From contig JAPTOF010000017.1 in the NCBI GenBank assembly GCA_028554755.1, forward strand, positions 14,071,001 through 14,135,000: a DNA stretch of 64,000 bases, given 5' to 3'. A program made the position numbers and the translations under genes. A model generated the notes under the pieces. The model was given only the letters and a program-made list of their open reading frames with translations. It ran no database searches and was not told where the DNA came from. The stretch comes from Cordia subcordata. Taxonomy: Eukaryota; Streptophyta; Magnoliopsida; Boraginales; Cordiaceae. Numbering within the stretch: position 1 is the stretch's first letter; each line of letters opens with the position of its first letter. This document shows, in pieces, positions 11,318 through 23,224 of the stretch.

Positions 11318-12545
11318 TCAATAATCAAGTAAATTTTGTTTCATCCACAATATTTGAGCCACACAACAACCAGCTACAATATATTCAGCTTTGGTGGTAG
11401 AAATAGCAACGCTATTTTGTTTCCTACAAGACCAAGATACTAAGGAATGTCTTAGGAATTGGCATGTTCCACTAGTGCTCTTATGATATACTTTGCAACC
11501 AGCATAGTCAGCATCAGAAAAACCACATAGATCAAATGACGTTCCTTTAGCATACCAAAGCCCTAAATTAATTGTTCCCTTAAAATATCTAATTATTCTT
11601 TTTACAGCTGTTAAGTGAATTTCCTTAGGATTGGATTGAAATCTAGCATATAAGCACACTGAGAACATGATATCAGGTCTAGAGGCAGTTAAATATAATA
11701 GGCTACCGATCATACCTTTATATTTCTTCTCGTCTACTGATTTACCTTTCTCATTTTTATCTAGCTTTGTTGAGGGGCTCATAGGAGTTCCAATCTCTTT
11801 TGCATCTTCAAGTCCAAATTTCTTGATGATTTCCTTGGTGTATTTGGCTTGATTTATGAAGATCCCCTCTTTTGTTTGTTTGATTTGGAGTCCGAGGAAG
11901 AAAGTTAATTCTCCCATCATGCTCATCTCGAACTCCTTGTGCATGCACTTTGAAAAATTTTCACACAAGGAAACATTAGTAGCACCAAAAATTATATCAT
12001 CTACAAAGATTTGGACAAGTAGAATTTCATTGTCTTTTCTTTTGATAAATAGGGTTGAATCAAGTTTTCCTCTTTCAAAATTGTTTTCTATCAAAAATCC
12101 ACTAAGTCTTTCATACCAAGCTCGAGGAGCTTGCTTTAAGCCATATAAAGCCTTTTCTAGTTTAAAAACATAATTAGGAAAGCATGAATCTTCAAAACCG
12201 GAGGGTTGTTCAACATAAACTTCTTCTTCAATGAATCCATTTAAAAAATGCACTTTTCACATCCATTTGATAAAGCTTAAAGTCCATGTGACATGCAAAT
12301 GCAAGTAACATACAAATGGATTCGAGTCTAGCTACAAGAGCATAAGTTTCATCATAATCAATTCCTTCTTCTTGATTATATCCTTGTGCAACTAGTCTAG
12401 CCTTATTCCTAGTCACTATTCCGGCTTCATCTAGTTTGCTTCTGAATACCCATTTGGTTTCTATTACCGGTCTATCTTTAGGTCTTTCAATTAGCTTCCA
12501 AACTTTATTTCTCTCAAATTGATTGAGTTCTTCTTGCATTGCCAT
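11318..12545 (-). pseudogene. Copia reverse transcriptase and RNase H start
   Basis: Two overlapping minus-strand frames (12228-12545 and 11318-12253) hold a full copia RT. It starts with ELNQFERNKVWKL and KARLVAQGYNQEEGIDYDET. A +/-1 frameshift follows just after MDVKSAF at about 12240. The second frame continues EEVYVEQPSGFED, ALYGLKQAPRAWYERL, catalytic FVDDIIFGATN, FFLGLQIKQ and SRPDIMFSVCLYARF. RNase H begins at GFSDADYAGC and ISTTKAEYIVAGCC. The YVDD-equivalent box is FVDD, as in SIRE elements. The RT is otherwise well preserved. Confidence 0.92.
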
Positions 12546-13461
12546 TTTCCATCATCTTATTTTCATCTAATAGAGCTTCTTTTACATTTTTGGGTTCAAT
12601 ATGAGAAATAAATGCATGATGTTCACAAAAAGTACTAATATTTGTCCTAGTTCTTACTCCTTCATTTGGATCACTGAGAATAAGATCTTGAGGATGGTTT
12701 CTCACGAACTTCCAACTCTTTGGTAGATCTTCATGAGGTTCTTTTGTTTCATCATCTTTGTTTGAGCAATGTTTGATTTCCTCATTTGCTTGAGATCTCC
12801 TTTCTTGAAGTTCTTCTTCTTGCTTCGTTGGTTTTTCTTTGTCTTTTGGAGTTGGATCTTCAAGTGTTGTCTTTTCCAAAAGATAACCTACATCATCAAT
12901 TTCCTTTCTCGGCTCAAATGGATTAGTCTCATCAAATGTAACATGTATTGATTCTTCTACAACAAGAGTTCTCTTATTATATACCCTATATGCTTTGCTC
13001 TTTGTGGAATAACCTAAGAATATTCCTTCATCGGATTTAGCATCAAATTTTCTTAAGTGGTCCTTAGTGTTTAGAATAAAACATTCACAACCAAATACCT
13101 TGAAGTATGATATTTTAGGTGTTTTGCTATGCCATAGTTCATATGGAGTTTTGTGTAAAATAGGTCTAATCAATACTCTATTTTGCACATAGCATGCAGT
13201 ATTTATGGCTTCACTCCAAAAATATATTGGCAAGTTGTGTTCTTTTAGCATAGTCCTTGCCATTTCTTGTAATGTACGATTCTTCCTCTCTACTAGTAGG
13301 ACATTGTGTATAGCAAGAGAATTTTCATTACCAATGCTTCCTTTTTCAATAATTTTTCCTTTGCCATTGTCCCCAAAGGTAACATCTCCTCCTTTTGTCC
13401 TTTTTAGTTTGTAGAACAGTGAAGAGTTTTCCGTCATGTGCTTGGAACAACCACTATCCAA
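12546..13461 (-). pseudogene. Copia protease joined to integrase tail; integrase core deleted
   Basis: The frame starts at the protease active site MDSGCSKHMT and runs through FGDNGKGKIIEKGSI to HNVLL. It then jumps straight to ERKNRTLQEMARTML, a motif from the end of the integrase catalytic core. Missing are the GAG-pre-integrase HHCC zinc finger and the first two acidic residues of the DDE triad, several hundred bp in a normal copia. The remainder carries the integrase C-terminal region (ELWHSKTPKISYFKVFGCECF, GIFLGYSTKSKAYRVYNKRT) and an acidic linker. The junction lies near 13288-13300. The product could be a protease but not an integrase. Confidence 0.88.
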
Positions 13462-13570
13462 GATCCATTTTATTTTGCTTGAATTGCTTTCATTGCATAC
13501 CTACACACATGAAATTCAAATGCAGTTCTTTATTTTGGGGTCCCCAACACCTTGGGTCCTTGGCGTTAGT

Positions 13571-15050
13571 TTACTTTTTGTTTTTGACCACCCATTTAGG
13601 TCTTTGCCAATACGAAACATGTGATCTCTTATCACGAATTTTCTTGTAGTAACAATGAGTAGATACATGTCCTTTCTTTTCACAATAGGTATAAATAACA
13701 TTTGACTTTGGTGGAGAAGAGGATGTAGAGGTAGAAGCCTTGACAAAATAGGTTTTGAAATATTTTTGATTAATACTAGGTTTGTATCTAATACCACTCT
13801 TATCAAAAGACATTTTTTGACTTCCAAGAAGTTTTTCAAAATTTTCTTTGCCATTAGTAAATTTTTGAATAATTCCATTCAAATCCATATTTTTCTTTTT
13901 CAAATCTTTAACCTCTTTTTCAATTTTTATAAAATTCTTGGCATATGAATTATTTTCTTTTTCTAAGATATCTATTTTTTTCAATAAGAGAGGCATTTTT
14001 CTTTTCCAAGATTTCCTTTTCATTAAGAACAAGTTTTAAACTTTTATGCATTTGCTTGTTTTTTGCCAAAGCTAAGGATAAATCATCATGTAATTTAGCA
14101 AATGTATCTTTTAGTTCATCAAAACTACATTTTTCTTCCTCTTTTTCACTAGATGAATAATAAATAGATAAAGATGGTGAAGATAGTACCTCATCCTCAT
14201 TGCCCATAAGGCAAAAGTTGGCTACCTCATGATGCTCTTCCTCATCTTCTTCGATTTTGGAGAAGTCCCATGTGGCGTTGAGTGCCTTTCCTTCCTTTTT
14301 CTTTGAGAGTTTAGGACAATTTGCTTTTATATGTCCCGGCTTGTTGCAATTAAAGCATTTTAACTCATCTTTTGCATCTTTTATCTTTTTGAACTCCTTG
14401 CCTTCTTTTTCTTTCTTCTTCCAATTTGTGTTGTTTGAAGAAGCCCCTTTCCTCATCTTTCTATATTTCATAAACCTTTTGAAATTTCGGGCTAGAAGTG
14501 CAATTTCTTCATCTTCTGGGTCCTCATCATCTTCCTCCAATGTATTCAAGTCCTTTGCTTCTTTTATTGTCGTGACTTTAGGCTGCCATGATGATAGCAA
14601 GTTCCTTAGCACTTTCCTTACCTTCTCTACATTTGAATAATCTTTACCAAGAGCTTTCAAACCATTAGTGATTTCAACAAATCTAGAAAACATTTGTTCA
14701 ACATTTTCATTTGGAAGCATCTTGAATAATTCATATATATGTACAAGCATAGCAATCCTAGATTCTTTCACTTGGCTAGTTCCTTCATAAGTTACTTCTA
14801 ATTGATCCCAAAGTTCTTTAGCCGAAGTGCAACCCATTACTCTAGCAAATTCAGTGGCATTCATAGCATTTAACAAATAATGTAATGCTTTTTTATTTAA
14901 CTCAAATAATTTAATATCTTCATCATTCCATTCATTTTTTGGTTTGGGTATTTTCTTATCACCCTCTAATTTTGTAGGTAAGGTAGGCCCATTTTCTATG
15001 ATTTTCCAGGCTTTATAGTCATGTGATTGTATGAACATTTTCATTCTCAT
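13571..15050 (-). pseudogene. Copia gag with zinc knuckle, frameshifted
   Basis: Frame 13950-15050 starts MRMKMFIQSHDYKAWKIIE and shows the UBN2-type gag: ALHYLLNAMNATEF, AKELWDQLEVTYEGT, MFSRFVEITNGLKALGK. A CCHC knuckle follows (CFNCNKPGHIKANCP), then an acidic, lysine-rich coiled-coil region. A frameshift near 13950-14030 moves to frame 13571-14032, which has a second knuckle-like CEKKGHVSTHCYYKK. A second shift follows before the protease. Two knuckles and a long coiled-coil between them are typical of SIRE-type gag. Confidence 0.87.
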
Positions 15051-15154
15051 TTGTCAAAATGCATAATTTGTTCCATCAAAAAGGGGTGCTTGTTTGATAG
15101 AAATTCCCTCCATATTTGCCAGAAATTCTACTAGTTGTTAGACTATATGTAGAA

Positions 15155-15173
15155 CCCTAGCTCTGATATCAAT
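15155..15173 (-). other. Primer-binding site (initiator tRNA-Met type)
   Basis: Directly inside the 5' LTR the minus strand reads TTGATATCAGAGCT, close to the common copia primer site TGGTATCAGAGC. It sets the element's direction. Confidence 0.85.
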
Positions 15174-16490
15174 TGTGAGTGCAAATATCTTAAAAGTGGA
15201 GGTGAATTAAGATATTAATACTAATTTTCGTTTTTTAAAATTTACAGAAAATTTTCAACTTCTAACAATCAATATATCAAACACAAGATAAGCAAGGTAA
15301 GTAGGAATGAAAATAGAAGTGTAAGGAAAAAAGAAACAAACGATTTTAAAGTGGTTCGGCCAAGCCTACGTCCACCGCCCAAGGAAGCTCCCCTTAGGAT
15401 TTCAAAGATCTCTACTAATATGCTTCTTCAAAACTTGGTGAAGTACAAACCAAGTTCTTTACAACCTCTTTGAAGCCTAACTTCAAAGAACCCAAGAGAT
15501 TTACTCTATAGGATTTCCCCACACTTTACAAGCTTTAATGAATAAATCTTACAAAGATTAAAGCTCTCAAAGTGTGTATGTACTCAAGGATAAGAAAAGA
15601 TTGAATTTGAGATTTTCTTCAAGAAGAAGATGAATACGCTTTTGAAAGCTCAAATATATTGCAAGAATGGCTCAAAGATGGATTGAATGATGATAAACAC
15701 TTTAGCACTCTTCAATATTGTAATTAGAAAGTGTATTGAATGAGTATTTATAGAGATTTGGGGGTTAGGGTTTATGGTAGGTGAAGAGGGAGTGATTTTT
15801 TTCAGCAGAACGGTAATAAACGGCTAGTGCATTTATTACAGCACCCGTTCAGCCGGTCGGCTGGCTGGGGAATCCGGCTTACCCTTCTCCTTCTCTGACT
15901 ATGCCGGAGCCTTAGCCGGTCGATCGGCTAGGGGGTCCGGCTTTTCCCTTCACATCTGTATTTTGGCCGGGCGACCCACCAGGTTAGCCGGTCGACCGGC
16001 TAGGGGGTCCGGCCACTCCAGAATGTGAAGTAAAGCCAGATTTTTGCAGGAAAACATTTTAAGTGCATTTTCACAACTCCAAATCATTTTGAATAAATTT
16101 GTAAACACATGTTGTGAATTGAAACACCCCAAAAACTCATTTTATCTCTATGTGTGCATTCAAATACATTTTTGCATATGTTATATCAAATGTGCAAGAC
16201 TTGAAAATTTTGCTATGAATAAGAAAAAAGAAGGTTTGAGCCAAGTTCACACAATATATGGGCATTTCACAAAAAGAGCAAAAGGTAAACTAATGTTCGG
16301 TACCCTTTATGACTTTTCTTCTCTTCCTTATGCCTTCTCTCCTTCTCTTTCTTCAAGTAATGCTTTTTGCACATTTTCTTCAATCTTTCAAAGCGTCATA
16401 TTGATATCATCTCATTTTCACAAGAAACTATTTAGTAAGATAATGCATATATTTTCATTATCAAAACCAATAATGAATATTTAGCTAACA
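15174..16490 (-). repeat. 5' LTR of SIRE-type copia
   Basis: 1,317 bp, the partner of 7444-8760. The copies differ by scattered substitutions and small indels. It carries the same ccggtcgaccgg palindromes at about 15845-16015. Confidence 0.93.
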
Positions 16491-16495
16491 TAAAC

Positions 16496-17010
16496 CATGG
16501 TAGAAAGCCTCAACTAATTGCCATTTAGGTACATCATCATGTGGGCAACTACGCGGTAAGTCATTAAATCGCTCCCAACTCTCATGTAATGCTTCATTAT
16601 CTTGTGGGCTAAAATTTGTGATGGCTTTCCTAATTGAGGTAGTTTTAGCCATAGGAAAATACCTTTCTAAGAATTTACTTTTCAATTGAGCCCATGTGGT
16701 AATTTCTCCTGCTTGGAGTGAATGAAGCCAATATTTTGCTATCTTTCAAAGAAAAAGGGAAAATCCTAAGTTTAAGTGCATCATGATCAATTCCCCTAAC
16801 TCTAAAAGTTGAGCATACCTTAAGAAATTCATTCAGATGATGGTAGGGATTTTCATTATTTAGACCATAAAATATGGGAAGCATCTGCAAAATGTGGGGC
16901 TTAATTTCAAAAGTGGCATCTCCAACATCCGGTGGTGCAATGCCAGGTGGTACATCATAATCCCCAGGAATAAAGAAGTCCCTAATAGCTCGGTGTTGAT
17001 TATTAGCCAT
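16496..17010 (-). pseudogene. Athila-like gag, N-terminal half
   Basis: The likely start is the methionine of MANNQHRAIRDFFIPGDY at 17010. Eight codons more lie upstream in frame but read as leader. It continues LPIFYGLNNENPYHHLNEF and FPFSLKDS, then shifts frame near 16735 and goes on as KFLERYFPM, WERFNDLPRSCPHDDVP and VEAFYHGL. There it is cut by the nested copia. The continuation is at 6749-7443. This is the conserved Athila/gypsy capsid region. Confidence 0.88.
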
Positions 17011-17290
17011 GTGCAAGCAATATAAGTAGGCCAATTAAAGTCCACAACTAACGAATTAGACCAAAATAAAAACTAAAAAAAATGACAAGAATAAAAATAA
17101 TAATAACAATAATAATACAAAAAAACTAACTAGCAACTAAATTACACAAACAAAAGACAAAATAAAATAAATTAATTTAAAAAAATAAACTAAAAATCAT
17201 TAACAAATTTGTTTTTGAATTTTTTTTAAATAAAATAAGAAAAACTAAAAAATGCAAAAACGGAAAATAAAAGAAATTCCTAACAACTAG

Positions 17291-17321
17291 ACGCCAATTC
17301 CTCGACAACGGTGCCAAAAAT
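17291..17321 (-). other. Primer-binding site resembling tRNA-Asp
   Basis: Minus strand TTGGCACCGTTGTCGAGGA sits directly inside the 5' LTR. It is close to the tRNA-Asp site TGGCGCCGTTGCCGGGGA that is typical of Athila elements. Confidence 0.8.
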
Positions 17322-17322
17322 T

Positions 17323-19091
17323 TGACCACGTCGTTGTATGGTCAAATAATAACAATTAAATCAAGCAACGACAAAATCACAAAATTTATCCTTTTTATCA
17401 CACGAAAGCAACTCGAGGGTCGAACCACGGGAAATCCGGATTGCTGTCAGAAATTGAAAAGAAAATAACTAAAAAAAAACTAAAATTAAAAATTTAAAAT
17501 AACTAAACTAAATACAACGAATGAAACGATTTTTAGATTAAACAAAATAGAAAAAGAAAAGAAATTAAATTAATTAAAAGAAAATAATGGTACTCAACCA
17601 CAAAAATTGCGAGACTTAGATCTATGGAACTTGCGATTCAGGGTGATAGCCAGAAAATTATCTTATTCATGTTCGTTAACTTCAGGATTCTCAATTAAGC
17701 ACAAGGGATCAGGCTACAACCTCTAATTCACCTAGATTAATTAACTAAAGCTATTGAGGCATAATCTATCTCAATGGCATAAATTATCTCTCACTTTTCT
17801 TTAATTAATTAATCTAACAGACTCTAGAAAATTAATTGAGACTATAAAGGCATAAGCTATCTCAGTGGCATAACCTATCTCAATCTTGAACCAATTAATT
17901 AAATCTAGTCCTGTTAATTGATCTATATTCGTACCCACAAGAACCTACAAGATTCCTATATGGCAAAGGTATAAATTCTTGACTAACGAAAATTAGCTAC
18001 AAGCATAATAATGATTAACCAAGAATTTAATAGCAATAAAGCACAAATACGAATAATCAAATAAATTCCAAAAGAATTCGAAACATGAATAAAAATAATC
18101 ACTCACTACCACCCCGAATCATGGGGAATTTAGTTCATAATTAAGTTCAAAGCAAAACTGAAAAAGAATTGAGAATAGAAAAACTCATCGTATTATTTCT
18201 AGACAAATAAGTTGATGAAGTTCTTGTGTTCAATTCTCTCTTCAAGAGCTGCTCCCCAACTTTTCCTTCAATTTAATCCTCTGCAAATTCTTAGGTTAAG
18301 TCCCCTTTTTCTGTTGTGTATTGTGGGTATTTATAACGGTATCGAATTCCTTTTCAAATCGCACTTGGATTAGAAAATTGATACCAATTTTAATGCCCTC
18401 GTTTGACCGACGTTTTTTACCATCTTAAAGGCAGATCTGGGCTGAGCTTAAGAAGGAAAGTTGTAGCTCTATGAATTAGCTTTCCATAACCGCAAGAATC
18501 ACCTAATTTGGGCCTCTTTAGCCCAAGTTATGCCCAAAATACCAAAATGTGTCTAGCAGGTGACGAGAATTTTCCAAACATGTTGTGACTGATTTTTCAC
18601 CTTGATCCCCATTGAATTTGGAAATATGGTCTTCATAAAAATTATAGTGCTGCCTCTTAGGAGTCTAATGGACCAAGAATCACATGATTTTGACCTCTGG
18701 AGTTGGAGTTATGAGCAAAATACCAAAACTGGTCTGATAGGAAAAACTTTCCAAAAATTATTACCAAGGTCACTTGCCATATTCATTCACCAACGACTTG
18801 ATTTGCAAGAAAGGCCAAACTCCATTGTTTTCTTTGAGGAATTGATCCTTGATCCAAATATTTGAGCCCAATACTTTTATATTAAATTAGGCCAACTCAA
18901 ATTATAATTGATGTTCAACTTCAATTGCATAGAATCTTCTGCTAATTGTTCTTGTAAGCCTCCACAAAATATTTTCTTCTTTTGAACGAGACTAGATCAA
19001 ATAATTTACAAAATAAATCACTTTAACCACTTTGATATACATAATTGCATGCAAAATAGTGAAATTTATTACAAAATATGAAGACATATCA
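17323..19091 (-). repeat. 5' LTR of Athila-like element
   Basis: 1,769 bp, the partner of 2536-4305, with TG...CA ends and outer flank AAAAG. Confidence 0.9.
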
Positions 19092-21911
19092 AAAAGGAAG
19101 TGAATTTGTGCTGTTATGAGTGAGATTGGAATGTACGAGCTTAAATATAATACCAAAATAATGATTTAACCATGATTTTAGGCTAGTGATTAAGTGTAAA
19201 TAATATCTGAAAAAGAAAAAGGAAAGATTTTTGAGTGGAGGAAAAAGGAAGAAATTGAATTGAATAACAAATAAATAATTTAAGCAACAGAATTGTGATG
19301 TTCATATATTAATTTGAGGAATAGATACATTAGAAATTTGTTTTAAACAATTAAGTGGGACAATATACATGTGATATGAAATTGACAGTGCTACTTGATA
19401 ATATTATATGTAACGGGGTCTGTTATATACAATAGTATAGATATCCATGTATTATTATTTTTTTTGAAAAACCAAACACTATTCTAATTAGTTAGTGAGT
19501 GGTGTCACCCCAATCCCCCAAAATTAGCAGGGCGTTATAAGTTGTCTTCCTCGTTCTATGTTTGAAATAGGGGGAAGGAAAATAAGATCGAGGGCTATGG
19601 TTAAGGACAAGGAAATATGGTAAAAAGTTGATTAAAGGACTCCATTGCCTATCCAAAAATTAATTTCCAACAGAAGGACAAATGTGGTAATTTATCAATT
19701 AGATAAACAAGTTAGAAGTTGTGATCTATTTGCGTGGGGATGGGAATAGGACCCACCGAGTCAACTCAAAGGAATATATTAACTATTAGGATATAAATTC
19801 TCTAAAGCCAAAAAAAGATGCTTAGAACTCAAGCAACCAAGCCAACCCGCTTTTTCATCTAGTTAAGGTTTGGAAGCACAGTGAAATAATTATTAAAGTT
19901 TAACATTGACTTTTTTCTTGAATGCTTTTGAACGGCCTGGACAGCTACTCCAACGAATAATAATCTAACGAGACATTTCCAAATGTATATAAATGAAATA
20001 TTTCCTCTCTTGTGGACCAATGCGATAATATATGACGCAAATAGAGATATGGAGGAAAAATTTTTCTTTTTTTCTTTTGAACTTATAAGATCAGCTCACC
20101 CGATCAAGACTTAATTTTGGATGCTGAGTACTCCAAATTAATCTGTCACAAATAATCGTCAAGTTAACACGAACTAATTTATATGCATGGGCACGCGCAG
20201 TTATAAGACGACAGTGCATATTTATGCATGTCAGAATTAACATTATTAATTAGACTTGAGCGTTATTATTAATTAAGGCATCCGTAAGTGTTGGAAGTTA
20301 ATGTGAGCAAATTAATAATAATTTTAGAACATAATTATATTTCATCATTGGGGCTTGACCCTCCACGTAGCTTTCTGATAATGTAATAAGTGGTTTGGCC
20401 TGTGGCCATTGATCGGGAAAAAAAAAAAAAAAGCTTGCATGCAAGAAGAATCTTTACTTTGATTGTCAAAGAAGAAAATTTTTATGCGTTCCCGAGGAGA
20501 TACATAGAGTGAAGGGTATGATCTTTCCTTCTTTATATATATATATATATATATATATTAAGCTTCATTAGATTTAACTTGTTTGCATGCAATTATATTG
20601 AGCCGTAAATGTGTGTGGGGAAACACTAACAGAGACGGAGTCCGAATTTAGGAAGGATGACCTCACTTTAAAATGTTGTGATATCCTTTTACCACAGGTG
20701 GGGCCCAGAGTCAACTAATGGAATTTGACCCTCTAATATCAGTTTATTTGTCTGCATAATTAAGCTAGCTGGGATAGATGTGATCACACATGCATACATG
20801 CCGGGGAAGAACAATCTTCTACTTCACAAAAGCACTAGAGACATTGATCCCCAAGAAGCTTTGGAAAAAGAAAAAAAAAAGGCATATACACACAACTTTT
20901 GAGATTTTTAATGTGTGAATAGCGATTTATATATCTAACCCTAATATATTTTAAATGGCAAATAATAATAATACCAATAGTATAAATTTAATCCGCACGT
21001 ATTAGCATCCTAAGGTTTTAGAGTTTAGATCGATGGTGCTCAGCGTTCCCTTTCACTAATTTTAATAAGAAAGCACTAATCAGTTAGTTAGTATCAAGAA
21101 ATATATATATGTTCCAAAATTACGTAACCACTGTCATGCACATAATATAATTATTTTTGGACCCTGAATGTGTTATTGGAAAATTAGATGATCAGAACCG
21201 TGGAGAACCTATTGTTAATTAATTTTCACCACCCATTTACTTAATTATTATTTACGGCAGATGATCGTAATTTTTAGTAAGTGTAATTGCATAACTATAT
21301 GTTGTATATATAGATGTACATTAATGATAAAAAATTAAACTTCCAATTAAACTTCCACTGACATTGCAAGTATAGCCTAAAAAGGCTGGCTATATATATG
21401 TACATGGATGATAAAAAATTAAAGAAAAAGGATATATATGTGTTGTGTGGTCCAGGGAGAAAGAATAAAGTGTTAAGTTTACCACATCAAGTATTTCCTT
21501 TGATATACATATGGTCTTTCTTTTAGTGTTATATATTAAGATAAGGTGAAGTAGATTGATATTATAAATTATAAGATGTAAAATGCCCAAAAGATATTGC
21601 TGAGTCTCTTTGCTCTTTAATTTGCAACTGAACATTCAGATTATACTTTATGTGCTTTCAATTGCTTAATATACTAGATTATAAACACCAAGACTAGGTC
21701 GATCTAAACGCGTTTTGGAGTAGAGGAAGGGGAGAGAGAGAGAGACAGAGGGACAGAAACTTTCTTTTGACAAAGTTAGGGCTGAAGCATAGTAGCGTAG
21801 GTGCACTTTCTTCTTCGAAACACTTGATTAGAAACAAAATAAATTTTCAAACAGTTCTTCTTTTATTATTGGTACATATGTGTCTATATATGTAATGTTT
21901 AGAGCTAGCGT
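19092..21911. other. Spacer upstream of the APL-like gene
   Basis: AT-rich with no domain-bearing frame. It contains a (TA)n run at 20534-20559, a poly-A run near 20420 and a GA-rich stretch (gagagagagagacagag) at about 21730-21752. The GA tract, 160-180 bp before the first codon, is a common feature of plant core promoters or 5' UTRs and may belong to the gene at 21912. No LTR pair was seen. Confidence 0.45.
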
Positions 21912-22608
21912 ATGCTTGTTCCATCCTGGAAATTAAAACCTTGGATGATGACGACTATGAGTAATTCAGATGAAAGACCAATGTGCAGTGTACAAGATGC
22001 TGCAGGAGACTCGTCATCATCAGGAGGTCTGGTGCTGACTACAGATCCAAAGCCTCGTCTCAGATGGACTGTTGAGCTTCATGAACGCTTTGTTGACGCT
22101 GTTACTCAGCTTGGAGGACCTGATAGTACCTACCTACCTATTCCTAATTCCTTATATACATATATATTTTCTCTTCATATATCGTTGAATTCCTTCTATC
22201 TCTTGTTACGTACTCTCTAATTACTTTATTGTTTTTATATACTTACTTGGTATATTTATTATATATGTATAGAGGCCACACCCAAGACCATCATGAGAGT
22301 AATGGGCGTCAAAGGTCTCACCCTTTACCATCTCAAGAGCCATCTTCAGGTTTGCATGGGATCAGGATGATCATTTTCGTCTTGCTCTTTGTTTTTGTTT
22401 TTGTAGTTGCACATTTTCAATTAGCTAATTCTTGATGAAGACCTAACAATGAGTTTTCATTTTCTCTACTGATTAGAAATTTAGGCTTGGAAAGCAGCCT
22501 CCTCACAAGGATTATAATAATATTGATCACTCCACGAAATATAGCGAAAGAGGTGATTATATTGTCCAATAAATATGCATCCATATAGCTAGACAGACGT
22601 TAATGTAC

Positions 22609-22655
<47 letters not shown>

Positions 22656-23184
22656 AGTTCAATAATATTCTAATACTTTGAGCAAAGTCATATACTAATA
22701 AGATTTGAACCCTTTGCCCTTTAATTAAAACACTGCTTCAATATCTTTAGAACTTCATCATCGGAACTCTGCATCATCATCTTCTGGAATGATGGGCCGG
22801 CGGACCATGAACGAGTACGGATCTTGTTCCCTCTTCTATCACCATTTTTCTTTGTTTGCATTTCATGGAGAGCTAGCTAGCCAGCTTTTTCTTTTCAGAG
22901 ATGATATTGTATTAATGTTAATTTGTTCTTCTTTCTTCGTCATCTTTTAATTTTTTGAGAGGATTTTATTTTCTTTTGCGTGTATGGTTGATTGTGGGGT
23001 GGGTATGGCGTATGCATGATTTGATGATTCGTAGCAGTAAAGTTGACATAACTGATGATACAATTAGGATGCAAATGGAGGTGCAGCGACGACTGCAAGA
23101 ACAACTAGAGGTAAGCTGGGACATTAAAGTTCTAGCTAAATTAAAGTTTGATCATGCATGATACAATATATAAAATTAGTATGC

Positions 23185-23224
<40 letters not shown>

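Larger units (their letters stand above)
7444..16490 (-). mobile_element. SIRE/Maximus-type copia element nested in gag
   Basis: Two LTRs of 1,317 bp (7444-8760 and 15174-16490) are flanked by the duplication TAAAC (7439-7443 and 16491-16495). The primer-binding site resembles initiator tRNA-Met, and a polypurine tract AAAAAGGGGGAGAT lies at about 8761-8774 (minus). The order gag, protease, integrase, reverse transcriptase, RNase H is that of Ty1/copia. A long extra region between RNase H and the 3' LTR, together with RT motifs such as FVDDIIFGATN, points to the SIRE/Maximus lineage. Stops, frameshifts and a large loss in integrase make it non-autonomous. Confidence 0.92.
2536..19091 (-). mobile_element. 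Athila-like gypsy element with gag-protease only, host of a nested copia
   Basis: Long direct repeats at 2536-4305 and 17323-19091 start TGACCACGTC and end ACATATCA. They are flanked by the 5-bp duplication AAAAG (2531-2535 and 19092-19096). The internal order on the minus strand is a PBS resembling tRNA-Asp, gag, a zinc-knuckle-like motif, aspartic protease, noncoding 3' part and polypurine tract. The nested copia at 7444-16490 separates the two gag halves. Without the insert the internal region is only about 4 kb and holds no reverse transcriptase, RNase H or integrase. It must have moved using enzymes supplied by another element, resembling the TR-GAG or Athila deletion-derivative type. 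Lineage is judged from protease and gag motifs. Confidence 0.88.

Noticed and set aside
22955..23161. Separate 68-codon gene inside the APL-like locus
   Set aside because: It overlaps exon 5 in the same frame but starts inside intron 4. The splice model explains the conserved part better.
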